The translations under genes were made by a program, and so were the position numbers. Source: Astropecten irregularis (lineage: Eukaryota; Echinodermata; Asteroidea; Paxillosida; Astropectinidae). From it: a stretch of 64,000 nucleotides of DNA. This document shows positions 11,354 to 22,229 of the stretch, piece by piece. Below the pieces are notes generated by a model, which was not told the origin of the DNA, made no database searches, and worked only from the letters and a program-made list of their open reading frames with translations. Position 1 is the stretch's first letter; the number at the start of each line of letters is the position of its first letter. The stretch is taken from positions 20,350,983 through 20,414,982 of the forward strand of contig OZ020245.1 of the NCBI GenBank assembly GCA_963971285.1. The letters run 5' to 3'.

Positions 11354-12554
11354 TAGTCTCCACTCTCCACCATGCAAAACTTTGAATCTCATTTATCTTG
11401 ACATTTCTCAGATGGTGATTCAAACACCCCACCTTCTATTCTTCAAAGAAGGCCGCCGATTTACTGTTATGCAACAATACCCTCTCCACACCAGAATCGG
11501 ACGGCCTAATCCTACATTAGGGTCACACTTCAAGTTAATCTGCTACTTGAAAAACAAGGAAACTCCAACAAGCAAAATGCTAGAAGCAACTAGGAAAGTT
11601 TTTACCTCGGACAGCAAATGTGAGTAAAGTGCTTCTGAGATTTAAGAAACATTTCAACTTAAGATTACTAAATGTACATGTACTTTCTCTGGGACTACAC
11701 CATTGGTGAAGGTGACAGACCAGCTGCATGCTGCTCATAATTTGATTTGGCATGGAATAAAAACAAACTTGTGAAATTTTCAGCTCAATTATATTGATCA
11801 TTGTAAACAGTAGAAAACAGCAAAAACCTGTTGCAATTGTTACGCCAAATTGTGTGGGAATAGCTGTCTCATTTTTCATCTTTCCAAGATCCAAAATGTT
11901 TTGGTGTTTGGTTTTACTTCCTTCTGGATAAATAATTTCACGCAAAAACAATTTGCAGTATGTTTCTACCATAATCGTCTTTAAAATGTTACCAGTGATG
12001 GTATAATTATATTCATCATTAATTTTCAGACATCATAGAAACAAAATAATGTAATAGATATACATAACTTGAATCATTACACAATACTGATCTTTATTTT
12101 ATTTACCTTTACTGCTATTTCTATTCATTGCATCACTTCATTCATGTGTGTAGTTAAAAACAAAAATGATCCAGAAATTTCTAAACATGTTGAGACAATT
12201 ATTCAAGGATCAAATGATGCAATACCCCATGCACACTGGCGCCCTCTGTTGGTGAGAGCATTGAAAAAAAAATCCAACAACCCAAAGCAACATTGTGGTT
12301 GAAACACACATTTCTCATACCTGAGAGGTATGTCACCTAGGACCTCATGAGGGTCAGGCTGAACAATTTATCAAATTGTTCCAGACTCCCAAAGAATCGG
12401 CTGGTGACTGAATAAGTGCTCCTATTAGCTGCCACTGTCACAATTGTCCATGGATCTTTGAAGTACATGCAAGTATTAACTGAGCATATGTACCCAATAG
12501 TTTATCGAGTTCCATTCATGCCTCCAGTTGAATCCGATAGCCACAAATAACAGT

Positions 12555-12815
12555 CTATGGCTGCATCAGACTCTGTTGTCTAGAGCTAGGTCTAGGCATT
12601 TGCTCAATTGGAAATACATGGAGATACCAAGACCTAGCCGTAGCTCTGGAAGCCCATTCCAGACACGGCCTATGAGACAAATCTAGAAGTGGCTGCATCA
12701 GAATCTTTTGTCGAGAGCTAGGTCTTCTCTCCATTGGAAATAAGTGGAGATACCAAGACCTAGCCATAGTTCTGGAAGCCCCACTCCGGATACAGCCTAT
12801 GAGACAAAGCTAGAG
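12555..12815. repeat. Two-copy tandem duplication just 3' of MRPL14
   Basis: Two diverged copies of a unit of about 130-140 bp (about 12555-12690 and 12695-12815). Each contains gagctaggtct, then a variable spacer, then tggagataccaagacctagc, then tatgagacaaa. The right copy ends four bases before the MRPL14 stop, so the array probably lies in its 3' UTR or flank. Confidence 0.75.
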
Positions 12816-12818
12816 GTG

Positions 12819-13182
12819 TCAAACAAAGGCCGATGCAATGGCAAATACTTTGGAGAGCTCCTTGTTGCTCCTGAGATGGGACGGGATGGGAACCTTAATC
12901 CTGGTGCCGGTGGGATTGCCATTGTCCTCCAGCAGGATGATGTTGTTGGTGTCAAACCTGGGAGTCATCCTGGGACCCACCTGCTTGACGCCCACGATCA
13001 GGGCCTTCTTCTTCTGACCTCGGATGGCCACCAGGATCTTATCGCCCGACCGTCCAATGTGCTGCTTGTTGTACACGTGGATGCAACGGGGCGGTTTGAG
13101 TGCCGCAGCCGCACCAAGGGCGGAATTATCCACAACTCGTAACCTGGACAACAGGATGATGGCTGCAGCGGGATTGCTGGTG
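12819..13182 (-). CDS. MRPL14: MRPL14 coding exon 2 (uL14 domain and stop)
   Basis: 364 bp. The acceptor is the T-rich tract ending ttttag at 13184-13183. The exon carries the whole uL14 fold and ends in TGA. A start inside this exon (for example the TTG before SRLRVV) is unnecessary once exon 1 is joined. Confidence 0.95.
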
Positions 13183-14012
13183 CTAAAAAGAAAAAGAAGT
13201 ACGAAAGATGATCAGTATCTGCACGTGATCCATTCTTTGGACTTGGACTAAGTAAGAGCCACCAAGCTCACCTGTGCCTGGGCTACACTATGGTTTTTAT
13301 CTAATTTTGAATACTATTTCATAGAATGGATTATATTGAGTTTGGGACTATTTTAATTTGTTTTTGGAGACACCGTATAGCACATTTGTCTCAACTAAAA
13401 CATAGTACTTCTAGTAAACAGTAAACTGTACACCATGGACACCAGATCTTGAGATTCTTTCTTCAAAGGGCAAAATATTGGTTGAATTGTGCTGGCAGCC
13501 AAGGGCGCCGCTGTCAACTCGATCACGTTGTAGCCGCATCCTTCCCAATTCAGCACCCCAGCTGCGAGTAAGAATGATTAGCTTCCAAAATTATTGGAAG
13601 TTGCCTTGTTTCAAGCTACATTTGCACTTTCATCAAGTTTTGAGAGAAATTGGAATACCAAAATCAAACAGGGCACCAAGGCAGCTGCCCTCTGGTTCTG
13701 CACAAACGTACACATACAGCAGGGCTGGAAATAAGGTTTGGTAAGGGCAAGGCCTATTTTCCATTGCAAGGGCCACTTCCATTGGAAAATCATAATGTCT
13801 ATGTAAACATTTGAAGGGGCTCCAAGGCCCTGGGCAACGAAGTCCGTGGCCTCCATTTATTTCCAGGCTTGCATACACCTGCAGAGACTGAAACTTGGAC
13901 TGAATACCAACCTGAATCTAGCAGCATGCACACTCGGCATGTTCATGAGTGATACTGTGCTGACCACTGCTTGCTGAGAAACAAGTCTGTGGAGACTCTG
14001 TAGGCAAGACAT
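12819..14012 (-). CDS. MRPL14: Mitochondrial ribosomal protein L14 (uL14m), two coding exons
   Basis: The coding sequence joins 14012-13912 and 13182-12819 on the minus strand: 465 bp, 154 aa, TGA stop at 12821-12819. Human MRPL14 has 145 aa. The conserved part reads [67 protein letters not shown] and [11 protein letters not shown], which follows the human protein closely. uL14m binds 23S-like rRNA at the subunit interface of the mitochondrial large subunit. Exon 1 encodes a basic, Ser-rich, acid-free leader ([20 protein letters not shown]) typical of a matrix targeting presequence, ending in FSTSNP like the human FSTTGS. The ATG is the first three bases of its exon, after a tttgcag acceptor, so a non-coding exon must lie further upstream. 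The intron is phase 2 (AG|GTTGGT, ttttag|C) and carries one MITE (13731-13867). Confidence 0.95.
13731..13867. mobile_element. MITE family N, copy 1 (MRPL14 intron)
   Basis: Shares a conserved core (ttggaaaatcataatgtcta) and GGCCAAGG/GGCAACGAA blocks with copies at 25284-25446 and 63324-63488. Ends are imperfect inverted repeats (ggctggaaat...atttccagg). About 140-165 bp, no ORF. Confidence 0.7.
13912..14012 (-). CDS. MRPL14: MRPL14 coding exon 1 (presequence)
   Basis: 101 bp encoding 33 residues plus 2 nt. Reading on minus, tttgcag precedes ATG directly and AG|GTTGGT follows. Joining AG to the C of the next exon gives Ser and keeps frame into [20 protein letters not shown]. Confidence 0.88.
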
Positions 14013-14240
14013 CTGCAAAGGCAAAAGAACAAAATATTATAGATCAGCGCGGAGTGACGTCATTCCAACTCGCCAACCTTGGAGCCGATGAAAACAAAGC
14101 ATTAAGTTGTATGGTTTTTAAGACAAAAAGCTTCCAGAATTGTTTAATCAATACAGGGTACTTCAAAGAAGGATATTGTCCGAGGAAAAACTATGACTCA
14201 ACAATGAAAGTCATACAGAATACAATTTCTGCTTCTTGAC

Positions 14241-14609
14241 TAGCCCCACTAGTGTGGCACGAATTTTCGCACAAGCCGCTTCATCCTTAGCCACACGTCC
14301 AACCGCCCGATATGCGGGGGATATGTTCGGCTCTGGTGCGCGACCCTGCCATTAATGGCGCCGGTGTAGCACCAGTGAATGACCGAAAAATAGATGAATA
14401 CAAGATTGAAATCATTTGAATAGGCCTAATATCATTGGGAAGATGAGACACTAATCTAAGGAATATTTGTGTATGTAGAAAGTGTGTGAAATGTGATGAC
14501 AAGAGGGTACGCACCAGAGCCGAACATATCCCCCGTATATCGGGCGGTTGGACGTGTGGCTAAGGATGGAGCGGCTTGAGCGAAAATTCGTGCCACACTA
14601 GTGGGGCTA
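14241..14609. mobile_element. Long-TIR element upstream of MRPL14
   Basis: Arms of about 100 bp (14241-14341 and 14510-14609): tagccccactagtgtggcac ... cgaacatatcccc near-perfectly inverted. The core is AT-rich with no ORF. TA at the borders could be a Tc1/mariner-type target. Confidence 0.85.
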
Positions 14610-15039
14610 TGCATAAGCCTACTGCATTAGTTATACTAGTTAGTGCATAGTGAATTGTCCGGAAACTGGCGCAATAATTTAATTGCGGTTTTGCGCTGCA
14701 ACGTCGAGCTCATTTTCTACAAGTCTTAAGTTTGCATTGTGTAAATATCTCACCTTAATCAACCAGTCAATCTATTTAAATTCTCCGACTTCTTAAGATA
14801 TTAAAAAAATTAAAAATCTTTAGGCCTACTTGATATCAAGTGCACGTTATTTCATCTCGTCATAATTATTTTGCACCGGCTGAGTTAAATACTGCCCTCA
14901 ATCGGCAGACTGAATTCTCATTAGTCAGGTACCTGCCTTTAGATCTCAATATGATCGCAATCTTCCGTTTATTCGACGTCTAGGTTCCTGACTACTTTTT
15001 TCCTGCTATCATTTGTACACAAATTCTAGATTGATGTTT

Positions 15040-15153
15040 CTGCTGTCTGCTGTCACTGTGGACGTTCGGACCTGTCACTCGTTGTGTTGCTCGGTGCACC
15101 GCTTTTTCGCTGGATTATTTGTCTGGAAGAGTTTTTCTTCAGTGCATAAAGAG
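15040..15153 (+). other. Possible first non-coding exon (TMEM63?) with splice donor
   Basis: A GC-richer stretch ending AAAGAG|GTAAGG, a near-consensus 5' splice site, lies between MRPL14 and TMEM63 on the TMEM63 strand. TMEM63 needs an upstream non-coding exon, and MRPL14 also lacks its first exon, so a shared divergent promoter near 14.6-15.1 kb is possible. No transcript evidence; inference only. Confidence 0.25.
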
Positions 15154-15232
15154 GTAAGGTAGACCTGCTTTAATTTTATTGCAAAAAATATTGATTTTAA
15201 ATGAAAAATTGTCGAAAATTGTTGGTTTGTTT

Positions 15233-17349
15233 TAGTTGCGATGATCGTAACCCTAGGTCTGACCAGGGACTGGGACCTTAGGGTTACGAGAAAACGTATT
15301 CAAAATGTTTGGGAATGACATTTTGGCCAACTCCTGAAGTAGGTTTCCACTTAGTTTTCCACTTTCCAAAATCCAAACACAAAATCTGACTACATGGATC
15401 TGATTGGTACTTATCAATGAGTCATATAAAACCACTTTGAATATCGAAAGATCATTATATTTAGAAAAAATGACCCAAAACTTACCGAAGGTGTCGAGAT
15501 TCCCTCCGTTTGCCGTCAGTCGGCCATTTTGAATAGTGCGCAGTGTGCCATCTCGACCAAATCACGTCATGCGAAATGCCGTTTTGGCTGTTCCACCTTT
15601 CAAACTCAAACTCGCAGCCCTATGGAGGGGGTGTTCCCAGAATAACACGTGCGCTGTGATGTACCATGTACACGCATATCGTATACAGTATGGAGGAGGT
15701 TTTTTTTAAGTCCGCATTGTTTGCCCACTGTCAAGCTGCCGCTGATAATTCAAATCTTTCATCATGAACTGAAGGAAATTGCTAAGATTTTCAAATGATT
15801 TCCTTTATGAATGGTCCCACAAACAGACAAATGTTAGCAAGTCACAAACTCGGTGCCGTCCCAATCCATGATCAAACAGAAATAAAAAGGTCATCCACCT
15901 CATCACAGAAGTTAACGGTGGACTGAAAAATATATCCGGTCATCAATTACACCAAAAATGATCATACCCGGTAGGACAGTGAGGACATATTCCTAAAAAT
16001 ATCACAGGAATATTCCATCGGAAAAACCACAATTTCTTACTGCAAATCTGTAGTTCTGTACCGAGCCGGCTGCGGCTGTGTGAGCCACCGTCCGTATACG
16101 GTAACGAACCCGGCCCAGATCCACCGACCGAGCGCAACATACACTTCAATTTCAAGCCCACGGCGAAATCTGTACCGAGCCGGCCGGCCGTGAGCCACCG
16201 TCCGTAACGGTGGAACGAACCCGGTCGCGATCCAAAAAGGTAGGCCTTCCGACCGAGCGCAATATACATGTACCACTTCATTTCAAGCCCACGGCACGTG
16301 TAATGTACTGATTGAGACTTTCGCTGGTGCACGTACACAATGTACGTTAACTACGTTTGCTTTGAAACTGTGGCTATTACGCACGCGGATACCAGGCTGT
16401 CTTTCTCTGCGGTGTGGGCAATGTTTTTACGTCTAAATTTTTTAATGCGATCGGCGGTCGGTTTCGGAAGGATTTCACGATAATTTTTTTAGATTAAGCA
16501 TAATTATGAAAAGTGTGTTTCTACTTGGCCAATTGAACAAAATAACTGAGTGAAATTCAAGTAAGATTTATAAGCTGATCAGCCTACGATTTACGGTACT
16601 TTGGAAGGACGGTCGATCAGAATATTTTTATTTAGATCTCGCAATGATATATCCATGGAGGTATAAAACGCATACATATCGTGTACAATACACTCCATTT
16701 CTTTCTCCATGAATCGTATTTTCGCAGGTGTTCGATGTCGGCCTGTGTTGGATGTCGGAAAAAAATCACGCCGTATACGTTTTTCTTCACCTGTCATATC
16801 AGAAGATCGGCGGAAAATAAACTTAATTCGGCAGTTTCGGCACACGGGTCTGGTCAATTCAATAACCTGTAATTTATTTAACAGACACGCTCACACACTG
16901 TACTGTATGCGATATGCCGTGTATAGCACTGTACAACGCACGTGATACGAGCCCTCCATAGGGCTGCGAGTTTGAGTTTGAAAGGTGGAACAGCCAAAAC
17001 GGCATTTCACGTGACGTAATTTGGTCGAGATGGCACACTGCGCACTATTCAAAATGGCCGACTGACGGCAAACGGAGGGAATCTCGACACCTTCGGTAAG
17101 TTTTGGGTCATTTTTTCTGAATATAATGATCTTTCGATATTCAAAGTGGTTTTATATGACTCATTGATAAGTACCAATCAGATCCATGTAGTCAGATTTT
17201 GTGTTTGGATTTTGGAAAGTGGAAAACTAAGTGGAAACCTACTTCAGGAGTTGGCCAAAATGTCATTCCCAAACATTTTGAATACGTTTTCTCGTAACCC
17301 TAAGGTCCCAGTCCCCATGTCAGACCTAGGGTTACGATCATCGCAACTA
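15233..17349. mobile_element. Mutator-like (MULE) non-autonomous element, 9-bp target duplication
   Basis: TIRs of about 400 bp (15233-15632 and 16950-17349) differing at only a handful of positions by eye. Perfect direct GGTTTGTTT at 15224-15232 and 17350-17358. The ends read TAGTTGCGATGATCGTAACC. Long TIRs plus a 9-bp duplication fit the MuDR superfamily. The 1.3-kb interior has no transposase. Each arm carries CAAAATGGCCGAC and an outward GTAAGT-like donor. Confidence 0.87.
16050..16296. repeat. Tandem duplication inside the MULE-like element
   Basis: Two copies of about 120 bp (16050-16165, 16171-16296), each with tctgtaccgagccgg, gagccaccgtccgta, cgaacccgg, gaccgagcgcaa and tttcaagcccacgg. 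Confidence 0.8.
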
Positions 17350-17526
17350 GGTTTGTTTATAATGGACATTGGACTATCATTGGTGGTGGTTCACTGGTTG
17401 AGTTGCAAGTTGCATTGCCATTGCCATGTAAATTATTTTTGTTGATCCCACAGGCCACAGTCAGACAGTAGTACTGTACTATGTAATGTCTGTTGCAAAG
17501 GCTAATGCTTAAAACATAGGTAGGCC

Positions 17527-17783
17527 GGTAACGGTGTACAAGCAGGTCTGATACCTATAAAGGGAATAAAACTGTTTTGTCTGTCTGTTTTGAAGTTTGC
17601 AATAAACAGGTAAGAAAATTGTATTTTTACTCTGAAATGTTGCACAAAATTCTTCTATCTGGGGATTTTTTTAAGGACTCAAGAACATTTGCTGAAAGTA
17701 AAAAATATCATTTTTGAACAGTAGAAACTGTTAAGTTGTTTTATTCCCTTTATAGGTATCGGACCTGCTTGTACACCGTTACC
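17527..17783. mobile_element. hAT-like MITE, 8-bp target duplication GGTAGGCC
   Basis: 46-bp ends starting GGTAACGGTGTACAAGCAGG, inverted at right (cctgcttgtacaccgttacc). Direct GGTAGGCC at 17519-17526 and 17784-17791. Confidence 0.85.
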
Positions 17784-20130
17784 GGTAGGCCTATATATTA
17801 TCACCTTTTAAAATCATTAGCTGTTTATTTATTTGTTATTTTTGGTAATTGTGGACAAGTGGTTCCTAAAAGTAAAAGTAAAACTGGTTCTAGGCCTATG
17901 AAGGAATGGACAAGTGGTTCGCAACAAGCAGGTAAGAAAATTGAATTTTTTTAACTGAAATAATGGAGAAATTTTAGGTCAATTGCAGAATACTCATTGA
18001 ACCCATGTACAACGTCATTCTTGACCGCTCATATGTTTATTCACAGGGTTTTTCAGTGGCGGGATATTCTGCAATTACTCCGAAATTAAAAGGACTCAGG
18101 AACATTTGCTGAAGTGAAAGTCAATAATATCGTTTGGGAGCAGTAGAAGCTATAACTAGAAGTTTGTCTGTCAACTGACAGAGCAAATGACTTTTTCGCC
18201 ATTTTTCAATTCGATTTTTTTTGCTCAAAGAACGCGCCTTCAATGAAGTATAAAACCTGAAAACAGCATGTTAAATTTCCATTGTGATTTTTAGGCATCA
18301 ATGTTTTATTTCGTTCCACTATGTATTGTCCGCTTTAACGATTATTGTGAAGCAATGTAATACCTAAAACTTTGCCACAGATTTCAATCAAAAGTTTGAT
18401 GAGGTCATAGGTCAAATTTTTAATAACCACATTAGGCCTACTGCCAGAGACTGACATCGTTGAAACCAAGTTCGTATCTTGCTCCAATTTTAAATTTGAC
18501 CCTTCCAGTTTTGACCGATTTTGATCACGTAAGTGTCACGAAACTTCACGCACACGAGACAAATATGTTGTTGCTTGACACATTTTTAAAAACAAGAAAG
18601 TCAAATACGATTGAATATTCAAAATTCTGTTAAAAACATTACTTGTTGACGTCATCATGTTCTTGGGTCGCCCATGTACAAAGGTTTTTCATTATTACAA
18701 TTTGATGATGATCCAAACTTGAAAGAGCAATAAAGTTGTGTAAGGGGAAAAACGCATACAAACTGAATGGGCTGTTCGCGTTTAATACTGAACACACATA
18801 GACCAGGAGCCCAGAACATTTATACATGCGAAAAGCGCCGGAACCGTCGACCTCATATGTTGAAAGGATATGATGGGGACATCACAAAAATGCATTGCTG
18901 CCGGGTCTAGGGCGTGGCCTAAGCTCCGAAATTACGTAATAAAGACGCCATTACCGAAAAACCTATTTTTGACAATATCTCGAAAATTATACATAACAGG
19001 GATGGGGTGAACGAACTTTGAGACAACGCACGGGTTGTGCAATGCACGAAAAATGTGTACATTGTTGGTTGACGCACGTGGTTTGTACAAGTACACATGT
19101 ACACGTGAGTTGTGTTGTGTTGTTTAATTCGCCGCGTTCGAGACACAGTTAATTCGGGGTGTCCAAATACAATTTCAAGCTTATCGCAGGGCATGTCCAA
19201 GCTCACTGATCACATAGAAACATAAATATACCACAGAACTACCTTTATCCTACTATTTATAGGAAAATCAAGATTGTATCTCTTATGGTTGATTTTTCAG
19301 CTTTTTTAAAGAAAAAAATGGTTTTTCCATTGTAACTTCCGGACTGATGACGTCATCAATCTAAATCTTGGCACCGTTGTTGTCTGGTTGAAGCTCATCT
19401 TAAATATATATTTTGGAGCAATTATCTCAAACTTCGCCACAAATATCAACTAAAAATGCATTTTTGAATTTTTTCAACTTGTCGCTAGAGGGCGCTCGAA
19501 TGTTTGATGACGTCATCAATCAAATTGGTAAACACCTCATCAATGCCAGATACTGACATCGTTGAAACCAAGTTAAAATCTTTCTCCAATTTTAAATTAT
19601 AAGACATTTCCTGTTTTGACGTTTTCGACCGGAAGTAAGGGTCACGTGACTTCACGCTCACGAGATAAAATTAAGAACTAGAGTTACTTGACACATTTTT
19701 AAAAATAGTAAGGCAAGGGAAAGTACGGTTGAATTGATATCGATTTTTGAAGATTAGAACCTATCCATTTTTGATTGCTTGTAATATGACACCTGATGAC
19801 GTCACGATGACGTCATTCTTTATGGTGATACTCTGTCATAGGATCTATGACTCCTCAAAGTTTAGTCAAAATCAGAGATTGTTTAATTGCCAAAAAGGCG
19901 AACGGAAAAATGTAAATTTATTCTTGGAAAACGTGTACAAAGTGAATGGGACAAAATAAATATTCAAAAATCTATAAAAATCACGTGATGACGTCATCAT
20001 GACGTCATTGCTTTTAGGATCATCCTTGCATTAGGGTCCTTCATTGGTATAAGTTTGATGATGATCCGAACTTGCAAAAGCACTTAAGTCGTGCTTAGAA
20101 AAAACGTGTACAAATTGAATAGGCTCATTG

Positions 20131-20160
20131 GAGAAGAAGAAGAAGAAGAAGAAGAAGAGG
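20131..20160. repeat. (GAA)n microsatellite
   Basis: Nine GAA units grading into gaggaagaggaaaaaa. Confidence 0.9.
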
Positions 20161-20194
20161 AAGAGGAAAAAAAAAAATCAGAACAAAAAGAATA

Positions 20195-20222
20195 ACTTTT
20201 TCGCACTCGAAAGTGCGAAAAA
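20195..20222. repeat. Perfect hairpin ctttttcgcactcgaaagtg
   Basis: CTTTTTCGCACT / AGTGCGAAAAAG arms separated by CGAA; the last structure before the right inverted end of the 17830-20330 element. Confidence 0.8.
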
Positions 20223-20724
20223 GTAAAAAAGTTGCTTTCCTTTCATAAACTTTATAGTTTTAGAAACCACTTGTCCTTTCCTTTATAGTTTTGGGAACCA
20301 CTTGTCCACAATTACCATTATTTTTATATATACATAGGACCTACATCCAGTAATCCTGTGTTTTTGTAGGGGCATAAATTATGTACATGTACAAAAGGGG
20401 TCGATGACTTCAGCGAACTCATCCCAGCGTACATGTATCACGATCATGGCGGCCGTGTGTGTGGCGCATGCACGGTCTCACAAATAAAAAGTGTGTGTGT
20501 CAAAAACACCCTGTACAGCTCACTTTTCAGATACATGCATGCAACCCAGTTTTAAATTTGTTTATCATTCCTTGCATGGACTGGTAAGTTAGCCTTTAAA
20601 TTATGTAAATGCTTTTTCCGTATTGTCCATCAGTGGAAATCTTCCCCAGCCACTGGTTGGAATAAAAACAATGTCATTGATTTGTCAAAATCACAGCAAC
20701 CAGTGTGACCAACCACATCCATCC

Positions 20725-21194
20725 TTAAAGTTACAGTATAGGATTGGTAACATACCCAAACAGAAATGTTCACAGATTTACGTATAACTTTCAGGGTATG
20801 AAGATGATGCTTTGTCGTTTTTAATAATTGCAAACTTGGTTGTTTGACAGACAATTCCGAACTTATTCATCCTTTAAATAGAATATTTGCTTTTGATGTG
20901 GGGTCAACTGAGCTGTAAATATTTTATTAAATTTTATCAACTTGATATTGTATGATGTTCTGAAATAATGTATTTTTTAATAATTGAAAACTTGGTGATT
21001 TCAGTCTCTGGACTGTCGCCTTGTGTCCATTTTAATGTTTTTTAACAAATAAACCGAAATCAATTCAAAATTAAATTCAATGCTGGTAGAAACATAAATG
21101 GTGTATTCATCCAGAAATTACTAAAACACAGGTAAACCGAAAACAGTTTTGGTCTCGGGGTAAGATAAAAAAACAATTCTTTATGTTTTATAAT
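20725..21194 (+). mobile_element. TTAA MITE family A, copy 6 (subtype b), interrupted and right-truncated
   Basis: Left end TTAAAGTTACAGTATAGGAT up to gggtatgaagatg. The family sequence resumes at about 21081 (ctggtagaaacataaatggt) and stops near 21194. The 270-bp interruption is listed separately. Confidence 0.75.
20812..21080 (+). mobile_element. Insertion in MITE A copy 6, possibly a LINE 3' tail
   Basis: About 270 bp of AT-rich sequence splits the MITE, with ATGCT on both sides as a possible short target duplication. It ends aacaaataaaccgaaatcaa then ttcaaaattaaattca, which looks like a polyadenylation signal followed by a short A/T-rich repeat tail as in CR1-type LINEs. Origin uncertain. 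Confidence 0.4.
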
Positions 21195-21199
21195 CTACG

Positions 21200-22040
21200 C
21201 CCAGGATGGCAGTGCTGATCATATGTACATGTACATGTACAAGTGTACACAAAGTACAGTAAAGTGTAAGGTGGAATACTACCTGTAGGCCTACTTTATA
21301 GTCTCATCTGTGCACAGTTAATGTAAAGATATCGCCTTTCTTTAAATCCTAGTTAATGCAAAGTGTCCATGAAATTATTGACTGGGTTCTTTTTAAGCTA
21401 CATATTTCATCTGTCTTACGCCTAAATCGCTTACAGTGAGAAATTACAACTAATTAGGGCTCCAGCTACATGTACCTCTGTACGTGGTCTAATGAAATAC
21501 CATTAACAAGGTTAATTATCTCATTCCCTTGACAATATGGGATTCACAAGTGATGTATGGCATTCTTCCCTGTTTATGCATGCGTAACACCAGTGGGATA
21601 ATGAGCTTTTAGTTTTATGCTGAAATTGTATCATGAACTACATGTACAGTGTATTGTAAATTATACAGTGATACGCCTGATGATGTTGCACCATGAAAAT
21701 GACAAGGTGGCTCTTTGTGTATTGCAGTTAGGCCTGTTGTTTTAACAAGGTAATTTGCCTTGGCCTCAGAAAAACTGACAGTAGGCTAGATTTACATTTG
21801 TTTTAAATACTGCCTTTCGTACAGCATTGGATCTGCATAAAATATGTGCTATGAAATGTAAAATTGACAGAATATTTATTTCTTTTTCTATTTTGTTTTC
21901 TTTTTTAAAATGTATTTTGTATCAGATGCACAAACTTGTGTTTAGGGGTCGCTTTCAAAGCTGTGGTCTGTTTAAAATGCCATTTATTCCAACTTGCAAA
22001 TAATGATACATGTATATGGGCCATGGAACTCACAGAGTTG
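21200..22040. other. Unassigned AT-rich stretch
   Basis: Contains several tacatgtac words and no element or exon I could define. Confidence 0.4.
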
Positions 22041-22044
22041 CAAG

Positions 22045-22223
22045 AATAGGGCTCCGCGCTTGCGACGTCACATTCAGAAGTTCGGACAAACAAGTCGCAG
22101 GTGGTCCCATTAACTGAAAAGTAAACGCTCTGATATTTGTCCGAACATCTGGGTAACTATATACATGTAGCTGTCGATAACAAAGGGTGTATTCTATAAA
22201 TAGCTGGAGCACGGAGCCCTATT
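22045..22223. mobile_element. MITE family B, copy 1
   Basis: Ends AATAGGGCTCCGCGCTTG and gcACGGAGCCCTATT. Inside: acgtcacattcagaagttcg, a paired gtccgaacatc, and gtattctataaatagct. Confidence 0.85.
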
Positions 22224-22229
22224 GGGGGA

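Larger units (their letters stand above)
17830..20330. mobile_element. Large inverted-repeat element with internal diverged direct repeats
   Basis: Ends carry ggtaattgtggacaagtggt (17844) and accacttgtccacaattacc (20297), each followed inward by a second ggacaagtggtt. Inside, a unit recurs at about 18350-18780 and 19430-20110 (gactgacatcgttgaaacca/atactgacatcgttgaaacc; acttgacacatttttaaaaa). Several TGACGTCATCA motifs, a (GAA)n run at 20131-20160 and a hairpin at 20195-20222. Confidence 0.55.

Noticed and set aside
12819-13151. MRPL14 as a 110-aa protein starting in exon 2
   Set aside because: The start would be a TTG. Joining the upstream exon at 13912-14012 gives a proper ATG, a targeting presequence and the expected length.
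15253-17445. Matching 60-99 aa frames in both arms of the large element (MVLYDSLISTNQ...)
   Set aside because: Identical because the arms are inverted copies. The frame runs across the putative intron side of the donor and shows no domain.
20131-20222. Helitron 3' end
   Set aside because: A hairpin is present but no CTRR terminus follows it at the usual distance; left as undetermined.
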